Notes: generated by a model from the sequence alone, not told the origin. Positions 24,817 to 34,051 are shown, counted from the first letter of the stretch. The stretch: 64,000 nt of DNA from Streptomyces lavendofoliae (GCF_014649735.1 NZ_BMTP01000012.1:62001-126000); one strand, 5' to 3'. Made by a program: numbers and translations.

Positions 24817-26259
24817 TCAGCTCCAGCTGGCGTGCAGCGGCTTGCCCTCGGCGTAACCGGCGGCGCTCTGGACGCCGACGATGGCCTTGTCGGCGAACTC
24901 CTCCAGGGAGCCCGCGCCGGCGTACGTGCAGGAGGAGCGCACGCCCGCGATGATCGAGTCGATCAGGTCCTCGACGCCCGGGCGGGCCGGGTCCAGGAAC
25001 ATCCGCGAGTGCGAGATGCCCTCTTCGAAGATCGCCTTGCGGGCCCGGTCGTACGCGGACTCCTCGCTCGTGCGGTTGCGCACGGCGCGCTTGGAGGCCA
25101 TGCCGAACGACTCCTTGTACAGGCGCCCGCTGGCGTCCTGCTGGAGGTCGCCGGGGGACTCGTACGTGCCCGCGAACCAGGAACCGATCATCACGTTCGA
25201 CGCGCCCGCGGCGAGTGCCATGGCGACGTCGCGCGGGTGGCGGACACCGCCGTCCGCCCAGACGTGCTTGCCGAACTTCTTCGCCTCGGCGGCGCATTCG
25301 AGGACGGCGGAGAACTGCGGGCGGCCCACGCCGGTCATCATGCGGGTGGTGCACATGGCGCCGGGGCCCACGCCGACCTTGATGATGTCCGCGCCGGCCT
25401 CGATGAGATCGCGCACGCCCTCGGCGGCGACGATGTTGCCGGCGACGATCGGCACGTGCGGGTCGAGACCGCGGACGGCCCCGACCGCGGCGATCATCGA
25501 CTCCTGGTGGCCGTGCGCGGTGTCCACCACGAGGGTGTCGACGCCCGCGTCGAGCAGCTGCTTGGCCTTGCCGGCCACGTCGCCGTTGATGCCGACGGCG
25601 GCGGCGATACGGAGCTTGCCGTTCGCGTCCACGGCCGGCGTGTAGAGGGTGGCGCGCAGCGCGCCCTTGCGGGTCAGGATGCCGGCGAGACGGCCGTCCT
25701 TGTCCACGGCCGGGGCGTACCGGCGGTTGTGGTGGTCGAGGGTGTTGAAGGCCTCGCGCGGGTCGATGTCCGCGTCGAGCAGCAGGAGGTCCTTCGACAT
25801 GACCTCGGACAGCTGCGTGAAGCGGTCGACCCCGGAGAGGTCCTCGTCGGTGACGACGCCGACCGGGCGCTGGTCGGCGTCCACGACGACGCCCGCGTTG
25901 TGCGCGCGCTTGGGCAGCAGCGACAGCGCGTCGGCGACGGTCTGGTGCGGGTCGAGGACGATCGGGGTGTCGAGCACGTGGTGGCGGCTCTTCACCCAGG
26001 AGATGACGTCGGTGACGACCTCGATCGGAATGTCCTGCGGGATGACGACGAGGCCACCGCGCCGGGCCACGGTCTCGGCCATCCGGCGGCCCGCGATCGC
26101 GGTCATGTTGGCGACGACCAGCGGGATGGTCGTCCCGGTGCCGTCGGGGGAGGACAGGTCGACGCCCTGGCGGGAGCCCACGGCCGAGCGGCTAGGCACC
26201 ATGAACACGTCGTCGTACGTGAGGTCGTACGGCGGCTTCAGGTCATTGAGGAAACGCAC
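24817..26259 (-). CDS. guaB1: GuaB1-type IMPDH/GMPR-family enzyme, probable GMP reductase
   Basis: 480-residue TIM barrel with two inserted CBS domains (about 95-205; HHVLDTPIVLDPHQTVADAL and LSEVMSKDLLLLD). The catalytic-loop Cys is in GVGPGAMCTTRMMTG. Such proteins are usually labelled IMP dehydrogenase. However, the actinobacterial GuaB1 group, with this shorter form and a YDDVFMVPSRS start, has been reported as a CBS-containing GMP reductase converting GMP to IMP with NADPH. That assignment is from memory of mycobacterial work. GTG at 26259 directly begins the family-typical MRFLNDLKPPYDLTYDD. The leader holds a CCCCCGG/CCGGGGG hairpin. Monocistronic, with a strong terminator. Confidence 0.9.
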   Translation of the reverse strand: MRFLNDLKPPYDLTYDDVFMVPSRSAVGSRQGVDLSSPDGTGTTIPLVVANMTAIAGRRMAETVARRGGLVVIPQDIPIEVVTDVISWVKSRHHVLDTPIVLDPHQTVADALSLLPKRAHNAGVVVDADQRPVGVVTDEDLSGVDRFTQLSEVMSKDLLLLDADIDPREAFNTLDHHNRRYAPAVDKDGRLAGILTRKGALRATLYTPAVDANGKLRIAAAVGINGDVAGKAKQLLDAGVDTLVVDTAHGHQESMIAAVGAVRGLDPHVPIVAGNIVAAEGVRDLIEAGADIIKVGVGPGAMCTTRMMTGVGRPQFSAVLECAAEAKKFGKHVWADGGVRHPRDVAMALAAGASNVMIGSWFAGTYESPGDLQQDASGRLYKESFGMASKRAVRNRTSEESAYDRARKAIFEEGISHSRMFLDPARPGVEDLIDSIIAGVRSSCTYAGAGSLEEFADKAIVGVQSAAGYAEGKPLHASWS

Positions 26260-26289
26260 GTGCTGAACATCCCAGTCGTTCGGAGTTGG

Positions 26290-26312
26290 CCCCCGGGCAT
26301 TTCAGCCGGGGG
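26290..26312 (-). other. Stem-loop in guaB1 leader
   Basis: CCCCCGG (26290-26296) pairs with CCGGGGG (26306-26312) around a 9-nt loop, starting about 30 nt before the guaB1 start. The start itself lacks a clear Shine-Dalgarno, so the structure could influence translation. Function unknown. Confidence 0.4.
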
Positions 26313-26478
26313 GAAAACGCACGTACTTCATTCTCCCACGACCGCACGCGCGTGCGCCCCGGTCGAAAGGCACAGGGACGCGGGAGGACCCTGGTGGTTT
26401 CCTCCAAGCCCGCCGGGGCCGGGCGGGCGGCACCGGCCGGACGGGCCCCGCGAGGGTTCCGCCATGGCTCCGGTACAG

Positions 26479-26498
26479 CCCCGGCGGGGGCGCCGGGG
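26479..26498 (-). terminator. Hairpin directly after SorC-type regulator stop
   Basis: CCCCGGC (26479-26485) pairs with GCCGGGG (26492-26498), immediately beyond the stop codon. Short GC-rich stem without a U-tract; a probable terminator. Confidence 0.45.
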
Positions 26499-27521
26499 TT
26501 ACTCGTCCGGGTCCGCGCGGTCCAGCGCCGGGCGGGGGCCCGGGGTGAACTCCGTCAGGAGATAGTCCGCCGCCATGGTGTCGGTGACCAGGCTGGTGAC
26601 CAGCCCGGACCGGAGCACCGCGCCGATCGCCGCCGCCTTGCGCCGGCCGCCGGCGATGGCCACGACCTCCGGGATGCGCCGCAGCCGGTCGGCCTCGACG
26701 GTGATGCACCGCTCCCCCAGGTCGCGCCCGACCCGGCGTCCGGACGAGTCGAAGAGGTGGGCGGACATCTCGGCCGCGACACCCAGCGAGGCGTAGTGCG
26801 CCCGCTCCTCGTCCGTGAGCATGTCGTGCACCGTGGAGATGCCGGGCTCCCAGGAGCCGATGGACACGGCCGCGACGGTGACCTTGTCGAAGTACTCGAA
26901 GGCGCGGGCGATGCCGGTCTGGTTGCGCAGCGCCGCGGCGGTCGCCGGGTCGGGCAGCAGCATGGGCGCGTAGATGGGGTGCGCCTCGCCGCCGGAGACC
27001 TGGGCGGCCCGGCGCACCGCCTCCACCGAGCCGCGCTCGGCGGTGCCCGCGTCGTACACGCCCGTCAGCTGGACGACCGTACAGGGCGGCAGCCGGTCGA
27101 GGGCGGCCGCCATGTGGATGGTGGAGCGGCCCCACGCCAGGCCCAGGACGTCGCCCTCCGCGACGAGCTCGCCGAGCAGGTCGGCCGCCACCTCGCCCAG
27201 GTTCTCGGGGTCCGGCGAGGCGTCCTCGCCCTCCGGCGGGGACTCGACGACGACGGCGTGACGCAGCCCGTAACGGGCCCGGAGCGCGTCGGAGCGCTCG
27301 GCGTCGAGCTCGGCCGGTACGCGGATCTCGATGCGCACGAGGTCACGTTCGAGAGCGGTTTCCAGGACCCGGGCCACCTTGAAGCGGCTGACGCCGAACT
27401 CCTCCGCGATCTGGATCTTGGACTTGCCCTCGAGATAGAAGCGACGGGCCATGGCCGCCGCCTGCACGAGCTCCGCGGGTCCCATCCGCAGGGCTGGCCG
27501 TCCCGCCGACATAGCAGACAC
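26499..27521 (-). CDS. SorC/DeoR-type sugar-binding transcriptional regulator
   Basis: About 340 residues. An N-terminal HTH (SKIQIAEEFGVSRFKVARVL, about residues 30-50) is followed by a SorC-type effector domain with an isomerase-like phosphate-sugar fold: GDVLGLAWGRSTIHMAAAL near 130 and VAIAGGRRKAAAIGAVLRSG near the C-terminus. It likely binds a phosphorylated sugar. The start is uncertain: GTG at 27521 has GAGGAG 6 nt upstream, while GTG at 27545 or ATG at 27608 would lengthen it. It lies downstream of rpe on the same strand, 109 nt apart, so a pentose-phosphate effector is a reasonable guess. Confidence 0.87.
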   Translation of the reverse strand: MSAMSAGRPALRMGPAELVQAAAMARRFYLEGKSKIQIAEEFGVSRFKVARVLETALERDLVRIEIRVPAELDAERSDALRARYGLRHAVVVESPPEGEDASPDPENLGEVAADLLGELVAEGDVLGLAWGRSTIHMAAALDRLPPCTVVQLTGVYDAGTAERGSVEAVRRAAQVSGGEAHPIYAPMLLPDPATAAALRNQTGIARAFEYFDKVTVAAVSIGSWEPGISTVHDMLTDEERAHYASLGVAAEMSAHLFDSSGRRVGRDLGERCITVEADRLRRIPEVVAIAGGRRKAAAIGAVLRSGLVTSLVTDTMAADYLLTEFTPGPRPALDRADPDE

Positions 27522-27630
27522 CGCGCTCTCCTCACTGCTGTTCACACTTCGGATCGCCATCCTTGCAGATGCGGCGGTCCGTGATCGGTCCTGTTGGGCT
27601 GCGTTCATCTGCCCGTGGTCCACTCGTGGC

Positions 27631-28314
27631 TCAGTGGCCGCACGCCCACGCGGCCGTGGCGGTCGCCGCGGTGGCCTGATCGCGCAGGGCCCGCACCGCG
27701 GCGGCCGGGTCCTCCGCTCCGTACACGGCGGAACCGGCGACGAAGACGTCGGCACCGGCCTCCGCGCAGCGCTCGATGGTGGAGGCGGAGACCCCTCCGT
27801 CGACCTGGAGCCACAGCTGGAGGCCGTGCTTGGAGATCAGCTCCCGGGTGCGGCGGATCTTCGGCAGCATGATGTCGAGGAACGACTGGCCGCCGAAGCC
27901 CGGCTCCACGGTCATGATCAGCAGCATGTCGAGTTCGGGGAGCAGATCCTCGAACGGCTCGATGGGCGTCGCGGGCTTGAGCGCCATCGACGCCCTGGCC
28001 CCCTTGGCCCGGATCTCGCGCGCCAGCCGCACGGGCGCCGCCGCCGCCTCGACGTGGAAGGTCACCGATCCGGCCCCCGCCTCCACGTACTGCGGGGCCC
28101 AGCGGTCGGGGTCCTCGATCATCAGGTGGCAGTCCAGCGGGGTGTCCGTCGCCCGGCTGAGCGACTCCACGACGGGCACGCCCAGGGTGAGGTTGGGCAC
28201 GAAGTGGTTGTCCATGACGTCGACGTGGAGCCAGTCGGCGCCGTCGACGGCCTTCGCCTCCTCGGCGAGACGGGCGAAATCGGCGGACAGGATGCTGGGG
28301 TTGATCTGGGCCAT
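27631..28314 (-). CDS. rpe: Ribulose-phosphate 3-epimerase
   Basis: Interconverts ribulose 5-phosphate and xylulose 5-phosphate in the pentose phosphate pathway. TIM barrel of 227 residues. Conserved pieces are INPSILSADFARL at the start, the metal/catalytic LHVDVMDNHFVPNLT, DCHLMIEDPDRW, MTVEPGFGGQSF and LQVDGGVSASTI. All active-site His and Asp residues are in place. ATG with normal N-terminus. It sits 101 nt after rsmB on the same strand; fmt-rsmB-rpe is a known actinobacterial gene order. The C-terminal tail (QATAATATAAWACGH) is longer than in E. coli but common in Streptomyces. Confidence 0.96.
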   Translation of the reverse strand: MAQINPSILSADFARLAEEAKAVDGADWLHVDVMDNHFVPNLTLGVPVVESLSRATDTPLDCHLMIEDPDRWAPQYVEAGAGSVTFHVEAAAAPVRLAREIRAKGARASMALKPATPIEPFEDLLPELDMLLIMTVEPGFGGQSFLDIMLPKIRRTRELISKHGLQLWLQVDGGVSASTIERCAEAGADVFVAGSAVYGAEDPAAAVRALRDQATAATATAAWACGH

Positions 28315-28415
28315 GTGCCAAGCCTGCCACGTCCCATGGGGTTTCTTTTACCCGATGGCGGTGCGGCCTTCGCCGGACGCGGCACACTTGCCGCATTCCC
28401 GGCGAATCAGCCTCC

Positions 28416-29837
28416 TCAGGAGGTGCGCCGCAGCACCGCCAGGTACATCGCGTCGGTCCCGTGCAGGTGCGGCCACAGCTGTACGTCGGGCCCGTCGCCG
28501 AGCGCGGGGACGCCCGGCATCAGGGGCCTGGCGTCGATCAGCTCGGCGCCGCCGTGGCGCTTGAGGACGTCGTCGACGACCACCCGGGTCTCCGCCAGGT
28601 GCGGCGAGCAGGTCGCGTATCCGACCACTCCGCCGACCCGGACCGCCTTCAACGCCTCGGTGAGCAGTCCGCGTTGCAGCGGCCCGAAGCCCTCCAGGTC
28701 CTCCGGGCGGCGGCGCCAGCGGGACTCGGGGCGCCGTCGCAGGGCGCCGAGGCCGGAGCACGGGACGTCGACCAGCGCCCGGTCGAAGGAGCCGGGGCGC
28801 CACGGCGGGCGGGTGCCGTCCGCGGCGATGACCTGATACGGGCCGGGGTTGCCGGTCAGGGCCCGGTCGACGAGCCGGGCGCGGTGCGGCTGCTTCTCCG
28901 ACGCCAGGAGGGTGGCACCGCGCCCGGCGGCCAGGGCGCCCAGCAGCGCCGCCTTGCCGCCGGGGCCCGCGCAGCCGTCGAGCCAGCGGGCGTCCGGGCC
29001 GTCCAGCGGGGCGTTGGCGAGGGCGAGGGCCACCAGCTGGCTGCCCTCGTCCTGGACGCCCGCCCGGCCCTCGCGCACGGCGTCGATGGCGCCGGGCTCG
29101 CCGCCCTCGGTGAGCCGTACGGCGTACGGGGACCAGCGGCCCGGCAGGGCGGCCTCGTCGCCCAGCACCTCCAGCAGCTCGCCGGTGGTGGACCGGCCGG
29201 GGCGGGCCACCAGGGTGACCTCGGGCCGCTCGTTGTCGGCCTCCAGCAGGTCCTCGATCCCGGCGCGCCCGCCGCCGAGCGCGTCCCACAGCGCGGAGAC
29301 GACCCAGCGGGGGTGCGAGTGCACGACCGCCAGGTGGTCCTCGGCGTCCTCGTCGTACGGCGGGGCGACCTGCTCCAGCCAGGCGTCCAGGTCCTGCCGC
29401 GCGATCTTGCGGAGCACCGCGTTGACGAACTTGGCCCGCCCGTCGCCGAGCACCACCCGCGCCAGCTCCACGCTCGCCGATACCGCCGCGTGCGTGGGGA
29501 TCCGGGTCCCGAGCAGCTGGTGGGCGCCCAGCGCGAGCACGTCCAGCACCGGCGGGTCCACCTCGCGCAGCGGGCGGTCGATGCACGCCGCGATGATCGC
29601 GTCGTACGTGCCCTGGCGGCGCAGCGTGCCGTACACCAGCTCGGTGGCGAGCGCCGCGTCGCGGCCGTCGAACCCCTCCTTCTCGCGCGCCTTCTTCAGC
29701 AGCGGCGGCAGGACGAGGTTGGCGTACGCGTCGCGCTCGTCGACGGCGCGCAGCGCCTCGAAGGCCAGGATCCGCACCGGGTCCTTCTTGGGGCGGCGGT
29801 ACGGCTTGGGGGGACGGCGACGGGACTGCTCGCTCAA
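28416..29837 (-). CDS. rsmB: 16S rRNA m5C967 methyltransferase RsmB
   Basis: SAM-dependent rRNA (cytosine-5) methyltransferase of 473 residues. The N-terminal NusB-like domain (about 20-160, RILAFEALRAVDERDAYANL) precedes a Rossmann methyltransferase with DGCAGPGGKAALLGALA (SAM site), VDVPCSGLGALRRRPE (Cys for product release) and GYATCSPHLAETR (nucleophilic Cys). The start is TTG at 29837 with GGAGC upstream; no ATG or GTG gives the expected RRRPPKPYRRPKKD-type basic N-terminus. Located 86 nt after fmt, as in many actinobacteria, and probably cotranscribed. Confidence 0.94.
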   Translation of the reverse strand: MSEQSRRRPPKPYRRPKKDPVRILAFEALRAVDERDAYANLVLPPLLKKAREKEGFDGRDAALATELVYGTLRRQGTYDAIIAACIDRPLREVDPPVLDVLALGAHQLLGTRIPTHAAVSASVELARVVLGDGRAKFVNAVLRKIARQDLDAWLEQVAPPYDEDAEDHLAVVHSHPRWVVSALWDALGGGRAGIEDLLEADNERPEVTLVARPGRSTTGELLEVLGDEAALPGRWSPYAVRLTEGGEPGAIDAVREGRAGVQDEGSQLVALALANAPLDGPDARWLDGCAGPGGKAALLGALAAGRGATLLASEKQPHRARLVDRALTGNPGPYQVIAADGTRPPWRPGSFDRALVDVPCSGLGALRRRPESRWRRRPEDLEGFGPLQRGLLTEALKAVRVGGVVGYATCSPHLAETRVVVDDVLKRHGGAELIDARPLMPGVPALGDGPDVQLWPHLHGTDAMYLAVLRRTS

Positions 29838-29923
29838 AAGGTGCTCCGCTTCCGGTGTGGCTCGAACCCTTTCAGCCTACGTCGGCCCGGCCCGCCCGTC
29901 GTCCACGCCCGCCCGGTCCCGGT

Positions 29924-30856
29924 CTAGGCGCCGGCCCTCTCCCCCGGCGCGATCCGTACCCCCCGCGCCCAGTCGGCGCCGCGCATCGGCTTCTTGCCCT
30001 GCGGCTGGACCCACAGCAGCTCGACGGCGTGCGACCCGGTGCCCACGTGCACGTTGTTCTTGGCGGCCGACAGCTCGCCGGGCGCCAGGTCGGTGCGGTC
30101 GGGGACGGGGACCGCCTGGACGACCTTGAGCCGTTCGCCGCGGAAGACGGTCCAGGCGCCGGGGGCGGGGGTGCAGCCGCGGACGACGCGGTCGACGCGC
30201 AGCGCCGGGGCGGTCCAGTCGAGACGCGCGTCCTCGACGGTGAGCTTGGGGGCGAGGGTGATGCCCTCGGCGGGCTGTGGTACGGCCTCGAGGGTGCCGT
30301 CCTCGATGCCGTCCATCGTCGCGGCGAGCAGCCCGGCGCCCGCGAAGGCGAGCCGGGTGAGCAGGTCGCCGCTGGTGTCGGTGTGCCGGACCTGCTCGGT
30401 GACGACGCCGTACACCGGGCCGGAGTCCAGGCCCTCCTCGATCCGGAAGGTCGAGGCACCCGTCATCTCGTCACCGGCCATGATCGCGTGCTGCACGGGG
30501 GCGGCGCCGCGCCAGGCGGGCAGCAGGGAGAAGTGCAGGTTGACCCAGCCGTGCGCGGGGATGTCGAGCGCCACGCGCGGCAGCAGGGCGCCGTAGGCGA
30601 CCACCGGGCAGCAGTCGGGCGCGATCTCGCGCAGCCGCGCCAGGAAGTCCTCGTCGCGGGGCCTCGCCGGCTTGAGGACCTCGATCCCCGCCTCCTCGGC
30701 GCGCAGGGCGACAGGGCTGGCGACGAGCCGGCGGCCGCGCCCCGCGGGGGCGTCGGGCCGGGTGACGACGGCGGCCACCTCGTGCCGGTCCGAGGCGATC
30801 AGGGCGTCCAGGGCGGGTACGGCGACCTCGGGGGTGCCTGCGAAGACGAGCTTCAT
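29924..30856 (-). CDS. fmt: Methionyl-tRNA formyltransferase
   Basis: Formylates initiator Met-tRNA from 10-formyl-THF. 310 residues, normal length. The N-terminal Rossmann domain has KLVFAGTPEVAVPALDAL. The catalytic centre shows the Asn and His of VNLHFSLLPAWRGAAPVQ and the Asp of EEGLDSGPVY. The usual Pro after NxH is Phe here, a mild change next to the catalytic His. The C-terminal tRNA-binding domain begins near KLTVEDARLDW. First gene of the fmt-rsmB-rpe run and divergent from the small HTH gene at 31085. Essential in most growth conditions. Confidence 0.95.
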   Translation of the reverse strand: MKLVFAGTPEVAVPALDALIASDRHEVAAVVTRPDAPAGRGRRLVASPVALRAEEAGIEVLKPARPRDEDFLARLREIAPDCCPVVAYGALLPRVALDIPAHGWVNLHFSLLPAWRGAAPVQHAIMAGDEMTGASTFRIEEGLDSGPVYGVVTEQVRHTDTSGDLLTRLAFAGAGLLAATMDGIEDGTLEAVPQPAEGITLAPKLTVEDARLDWTAPALRVDRVVRGCTPAPGAWTVFRGERLKVVQAVPVPDRTDLAPGELSAAKNNVHVGTGSHAVELLWVQPQGKKPMRGADWARGVRIAPGERAGA

Positions 30857-31084
30857 CGGTGGCTGACTGCCTGTCTGTCCGGGGGCGGTGGTGGGCAGCG
30901 CACCAGTTTAGGCGCCGGTCCCGCGGGGGGCGTACGTCGCCTTGCGCGCCCTGGGCATATGCGGATACGCCCCCGCAGCGTGACCCCGACCACCCGTGGC
31001 GCGTTGTCAAGGCAGATTGACCGAAACGGGCCGCCGCCACGGAGCGGCCCACCCCTTTTCAACGCCGGTTCGAGAGGCTTGTCA

Positions 31085-31606
31085 ATGGCCGACCACGCAA
31101 CCCACGACGCCCAAGCCCGGGCGAGCCTGCACCTGTTGGTGCGGGACATCGAGCGGGTCCGCCGGCAGGTGGACGCTCTGCGCACGCTCACCGCCCAGCT
31201 CGGCAATGTGTACCGCCCGCGGCGATCCGGCCCGTCCACGGGCTTCGTCGTCTACGGCAGGGCCCCGGCCCCCACCGTGCGGCTCGCCCAGGAGCTGCGG
31301 GACAGCGTCGAGACGCTGGTGACCGCGGCGGTGGACTTCGACCGCTCGCTGGGCTTCTCGTGGGACGCGGTGGGCTCGGCGCTCGGCGTCACCAAGCAGG
31401 CGGTCCACCGCCGGTACGGTGCCCGGCGGGCGACGCCGCCGCAGCCGGGGCCGGCGGAGGCGGAGCACACCCCCGAGCCTGGCGGTACGCGCACGATGCC
31501 CTCGGTGCCGGCCGCCCGCTCGATGCCGCCCCAGCCGACGTCCGGCTCCCAGACCCTCCGCGAGGAGGTCCGCCCGAGCGCCTTCCCCGGCCCGCGCAAC
31601 GGCTGA
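31085..31606 (+). CDS. Small HTH-containing protein of unknown role
   Basis: 173 residues. An N-terminal helix rich in charged residues (ASLHLLVRDIERVRRQVDAL) could form a coiled coil. A HTH-like segment follows at about 95-120 (FSWDAVGSALGVTKQAVHRR), then a disordered Pro/Ala tail. The HTH form, a site for a specific helix after WDAVGSALG, is widespread in small Streptomyces DNA-binding proteins. It stands alone between fmt and priA on the opposite strand, with its own terminator at 31616-31652. I know no characterised relative. Start ATG has GAGAGG upstream. Confidence 0.72.
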   Translation: MADHATHDAQARASLHLLVRDIERVRRQVDALRTLTAQLGNVYRPRRSGPSTGFVVYGRAPAPTVRLAQELRDSVETLVTAAVDFDRSLGFSWDAVGSALGVTKQAVHRRYGARRATPPQPGPAEAEHTPEPGGTRTMPSVPAARSMPPQPTSGSQTLREEVRPSAFPGPRNG

Positions 31607-31615
31607 CCCCCACCC

Positions 31616-31652
31616 GGCCGCCCGGCCTCCCACCCCCCGGGGCCGGGCGGCC
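31616..31652 (+). terminator. Terminator of HTH protein gene
   Basis: 12-bp perfect stem GGCCGCCCGGCC (31616-31627) with GGCCGGGCGGCC (31641-31652), 13-nt loop, starting 10 nt after the stop codon. Confidence 0.7.
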
Positions 31653-31813
31653 CCCTGTCTGCCGCGGGCGCGCCCTGCGGGCGGTCGGGCAGGCTCGCCG
31701 GCGCGGCCGGGGCCCCGCGAAGGCACCCCGGGCGCAGGGGACTCCGCGCCCCCGGCGGCCCGGCCTGGCGGACAGGGCAGGGCGAGGCGGGCTCCGAGGC
31801 GGGCGGGGGGACG

Positions 31814-33967
31814 TCAGCCGATGTCCGGCGGGTCCACCCGGATCCGTACCGGGTCCGCGCCGCCCCGGGCCAGCCGTGCCGCCTGCGCGGCCTTCAGCGC
31901 GGCCGCCAGCGCCGCCCCACTGCCCGGCGGGACCCGCAGCAGGGCCCGCTCCCAGGGCTCGCCCGGCGGCGGGTCACCCGGCCGCCTCGGCGCGCCCGGC
32001 GGCGGGGGCGCCAGCGGCACGGGGCCGAGCACCTCCGCCTCGGCGGGCAGCTCGGCGGTGCCGAGGAACGCCGCCACCGCCTCCGCCCGGCCGGTCACGG
32101 CGGCCATCCGGGAGACCGGCGGGAAGCCCAGCTCGGCACGCTCGGCCAGCTCCCGCTGGGCGTGGCCGACCGGATCCCACCGCACCAGAGCCTGCACGGG
32201 CCGCAGGGTCGGCTCGGCCACGATGACGACGGTGCCGCCCTCGTCCTGACCCCGCACCAGCGAGGCGGCGTCCATCCAGCGCCGCAGCGCCTCCTCGCCG
32301 GACCGCAGGTCGGCGCGGCCCAGCATGGCCCAGCCATCCAGCAGCAGGGCCGCCGCGTACCCGCCCTCGGCGACCGGCTCGGCGCCCGGGGTGCTGACCA
32401 CCAGCGCGGGCCGCGCGGGCACGGTGTCCAGGACGTGGTCCCGCCCGGAGGTCCGCACGGGCACGGCCGGGAACGCGCGCCCCAGCTCCTCCGCAGTGCG
32501 CCGGGCACCCACCACCTGGGCCCGCAGCCGGGCGGACCCGCACGCCGCGCAGTGCCAGTCCGCCTCGCCCCTCCCGCACCAGCCGCAGCGCAGTTCGCGC
32601 TGCTCCGGTGCCTCCAGGGGTCCGGCGCAGTGCCGGCACCTGGCGGGCGTCCGGCACCGCTCGCACGCCAGCCGGGGGACGTACCCCCGGCGGGGCACCT
32701 GCACCAGGACGGGCCCGGTTTTGAGGCCCTCCCGCGCCGCCCGCCAGGCCAGCGACGGCAGCCGGGCCGCACGCGCCGCCTCGTCGCGCGCCAGCTCCCC
32801 GTCGCCCACCGTCCGTACGAGCGGCGCGGCGGCGCGGACCCGGTCCCGGGGCGCCACCAGGGGGCGTGCCCAGCCGCTCTCGACGAGCTGCGCCGCCTCG
32901 ACCGTGCAGCTGGTGCCGCCCAGCAGGAAGCCGCATCCGTCGTGCGCGGCGCGCAGCAGCAGCACCTCGCGCGCGTGCGGCAGGGGCGCGTGCTGCTCGC
33001 TGTGGCTGGAGTCCCCGTCGTCCCAGATGGCGACCAGGCCGAGGTCCCGTACCGGGGCGAACATCGCCGCGCGGGTGCCGACGACCGCGCGGACCGCCCC
33101 GCGCCGTACCGCGAGCCACTGCGCGTACCGCTTCTCGGGCCCCGCCTCGGCGGTCAGGACCGCGTGCCGCCCCTCGCCCAGGACGGCCGTCAGCGCCGCG
33201 TCCACCCGGCCGGCCGCGCGCCCGTCGGGCACCACGACCAGCGCGCCGCGCCCCGACGCGAGGGTCGCGCCGACCGCCCTGACCAGCTCGTCCGCCCAGT
33301 GCGGTCCGGGCAGCGCGTTCCACACGGCCCGCGGTGAGCGGCCGGCCGCGAGCGCCGCCAGGAACGCCGGCCCCTGCGCGTACCGCTCCCAGGTGCCGGG
33401 GTCCGGCGCGGCGGGCGGCGGCAGCGGCTCCGGCGACGGCCGTTTCTCGGCGCGGGCGCTGCGCGGCGGGACCGCCAGCTGCAGCACGTCGGCGAGGCTC
33501 CCGGCGTACCGGTCGGCCACCGCGCGCGCCAGTCCGAGCAGCTCGGCGTCGAGCACCGGCTCGGGCGAGACCACGTCGGCGAGGGCGGCCAGGGGGCCCG
33601 CGTAGTCGGATGCGGCCAGGCGCTCGACGAGGAACCCGTCCAGGAGCCGGCCGCCCTCACGGCGCCCGTCGCGCACCTGGTGGGCGCCCGCCCCGAAGCG
33701 CACGCGCACCCGCACCCCCGGCTGCGCGACGGCGTCGAGCTCCTCGGGCACGGCGTAGTCGAAGAACTGGTCCAGGTGCAGCACGCCCTTGTTCACCACG
33801 ACCCGCGCCACCGGCAGTTCCCTGGCCAGCGCGGCCCCCCGCCAGGTGCGCGGCTTGGCTCGGGGCACCTTCGCCCTGCGCACGGTGTCCCGTATGAGCG
33901 CGAGCTGCTCGGGCGGCTCGGCCCCCCGGCCCCCGCCTTCCCGCTTCCCGTCGTCGCCGCTGCTCAC
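31814..33967 (-). CDS. priA: PriA homologue, helicase motifs lost
   Basis: Primosomal protein N'-type, 717 residues from the GTG at 33967, which has AGGAA 7 nt upstream. The N-terminal DNA-binding domain (about 50-180, VVVNKGVLHLDQFFDYAVPE) and the eight-Cys zinc region (C435, 438, 444, 447, 461, 464, 473, 476) are intact. The Walker A loop is replaced by ALPGPHWADE (218-227) and the DEEH box by WDDGDSS (315-321), so ATP-driven unwinding is not expected. The same loss is described for actinobacterial PriA. It may act as a replication-restart scaffold that recognises forks. Isolated gene between metK and the HTH gene. Confidence 0.92.
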   Translation of the reverse strand: MSSGDDGKREGGGRGAEPPEQLALIRDTVRRAKVPRAKPRTWRGAALARELPVARVVVNKGVLHLDQFFDYAVPEELDAVAQPGVRVRVRFGAGAHQVRDGRREGGRLLDGFLVERLAASDYAGPLAALADVVSPEPVLDAELLGLARAVADRYAGSLADVLQLAVPPRSARAEKRPSPEPLPPPAAPDPGTWERYAQGPAFLAALAAGRSPRAVWNALPGPHWADELVRAVGATLASGRGALVVVPDGRAAGRVDAALTAVLGEGRHAVLTAEAGPEKRYAQWLAVRRGAVRAVVGTRAAMFAPVRDLGLVAIWDDGDSSHSEQHAPLPHAREVLLLRAAHDGCGFLLGGTSCTVEAAQLVESGWARPLVAPRDRVRAAAPLVRTVGDGELARDEAARAARLPSLAWRAAREGLKTGPVLVQVPRRGYVPRLACERCRTPARCRHCAGPLEAPEQRELRCGWCGRGEADWHCAACGSARLRAQVVGARRTAEELGRAFPAVPVRTSGRDHVLDTVPARPALVVSTPGAEPVAEGGYAAALLLDGWAMLGRADLRSGEEALRRWMDAASLVRGQDEGGTVVIVAEPTLRPVQALVRWDPVGHAQRELAERAELGFPPVSRMAAVTGRAEAVAAFLGTAELPAEAEVLGPVPLAPPPPGAPRRPGDPPPGEPWERALLRVPPGSGAALAAALKAAQAARLARGGADPVRIRVDPPDIG

Positions 33968-34051
33968 AGCCACATTCCTACCAGAGCGCACCGACAACGC
34001 CGGCTGTCGGCGGACGGCCGGCCCCAGGGACGGACGGGCGGGAAACGCCGG

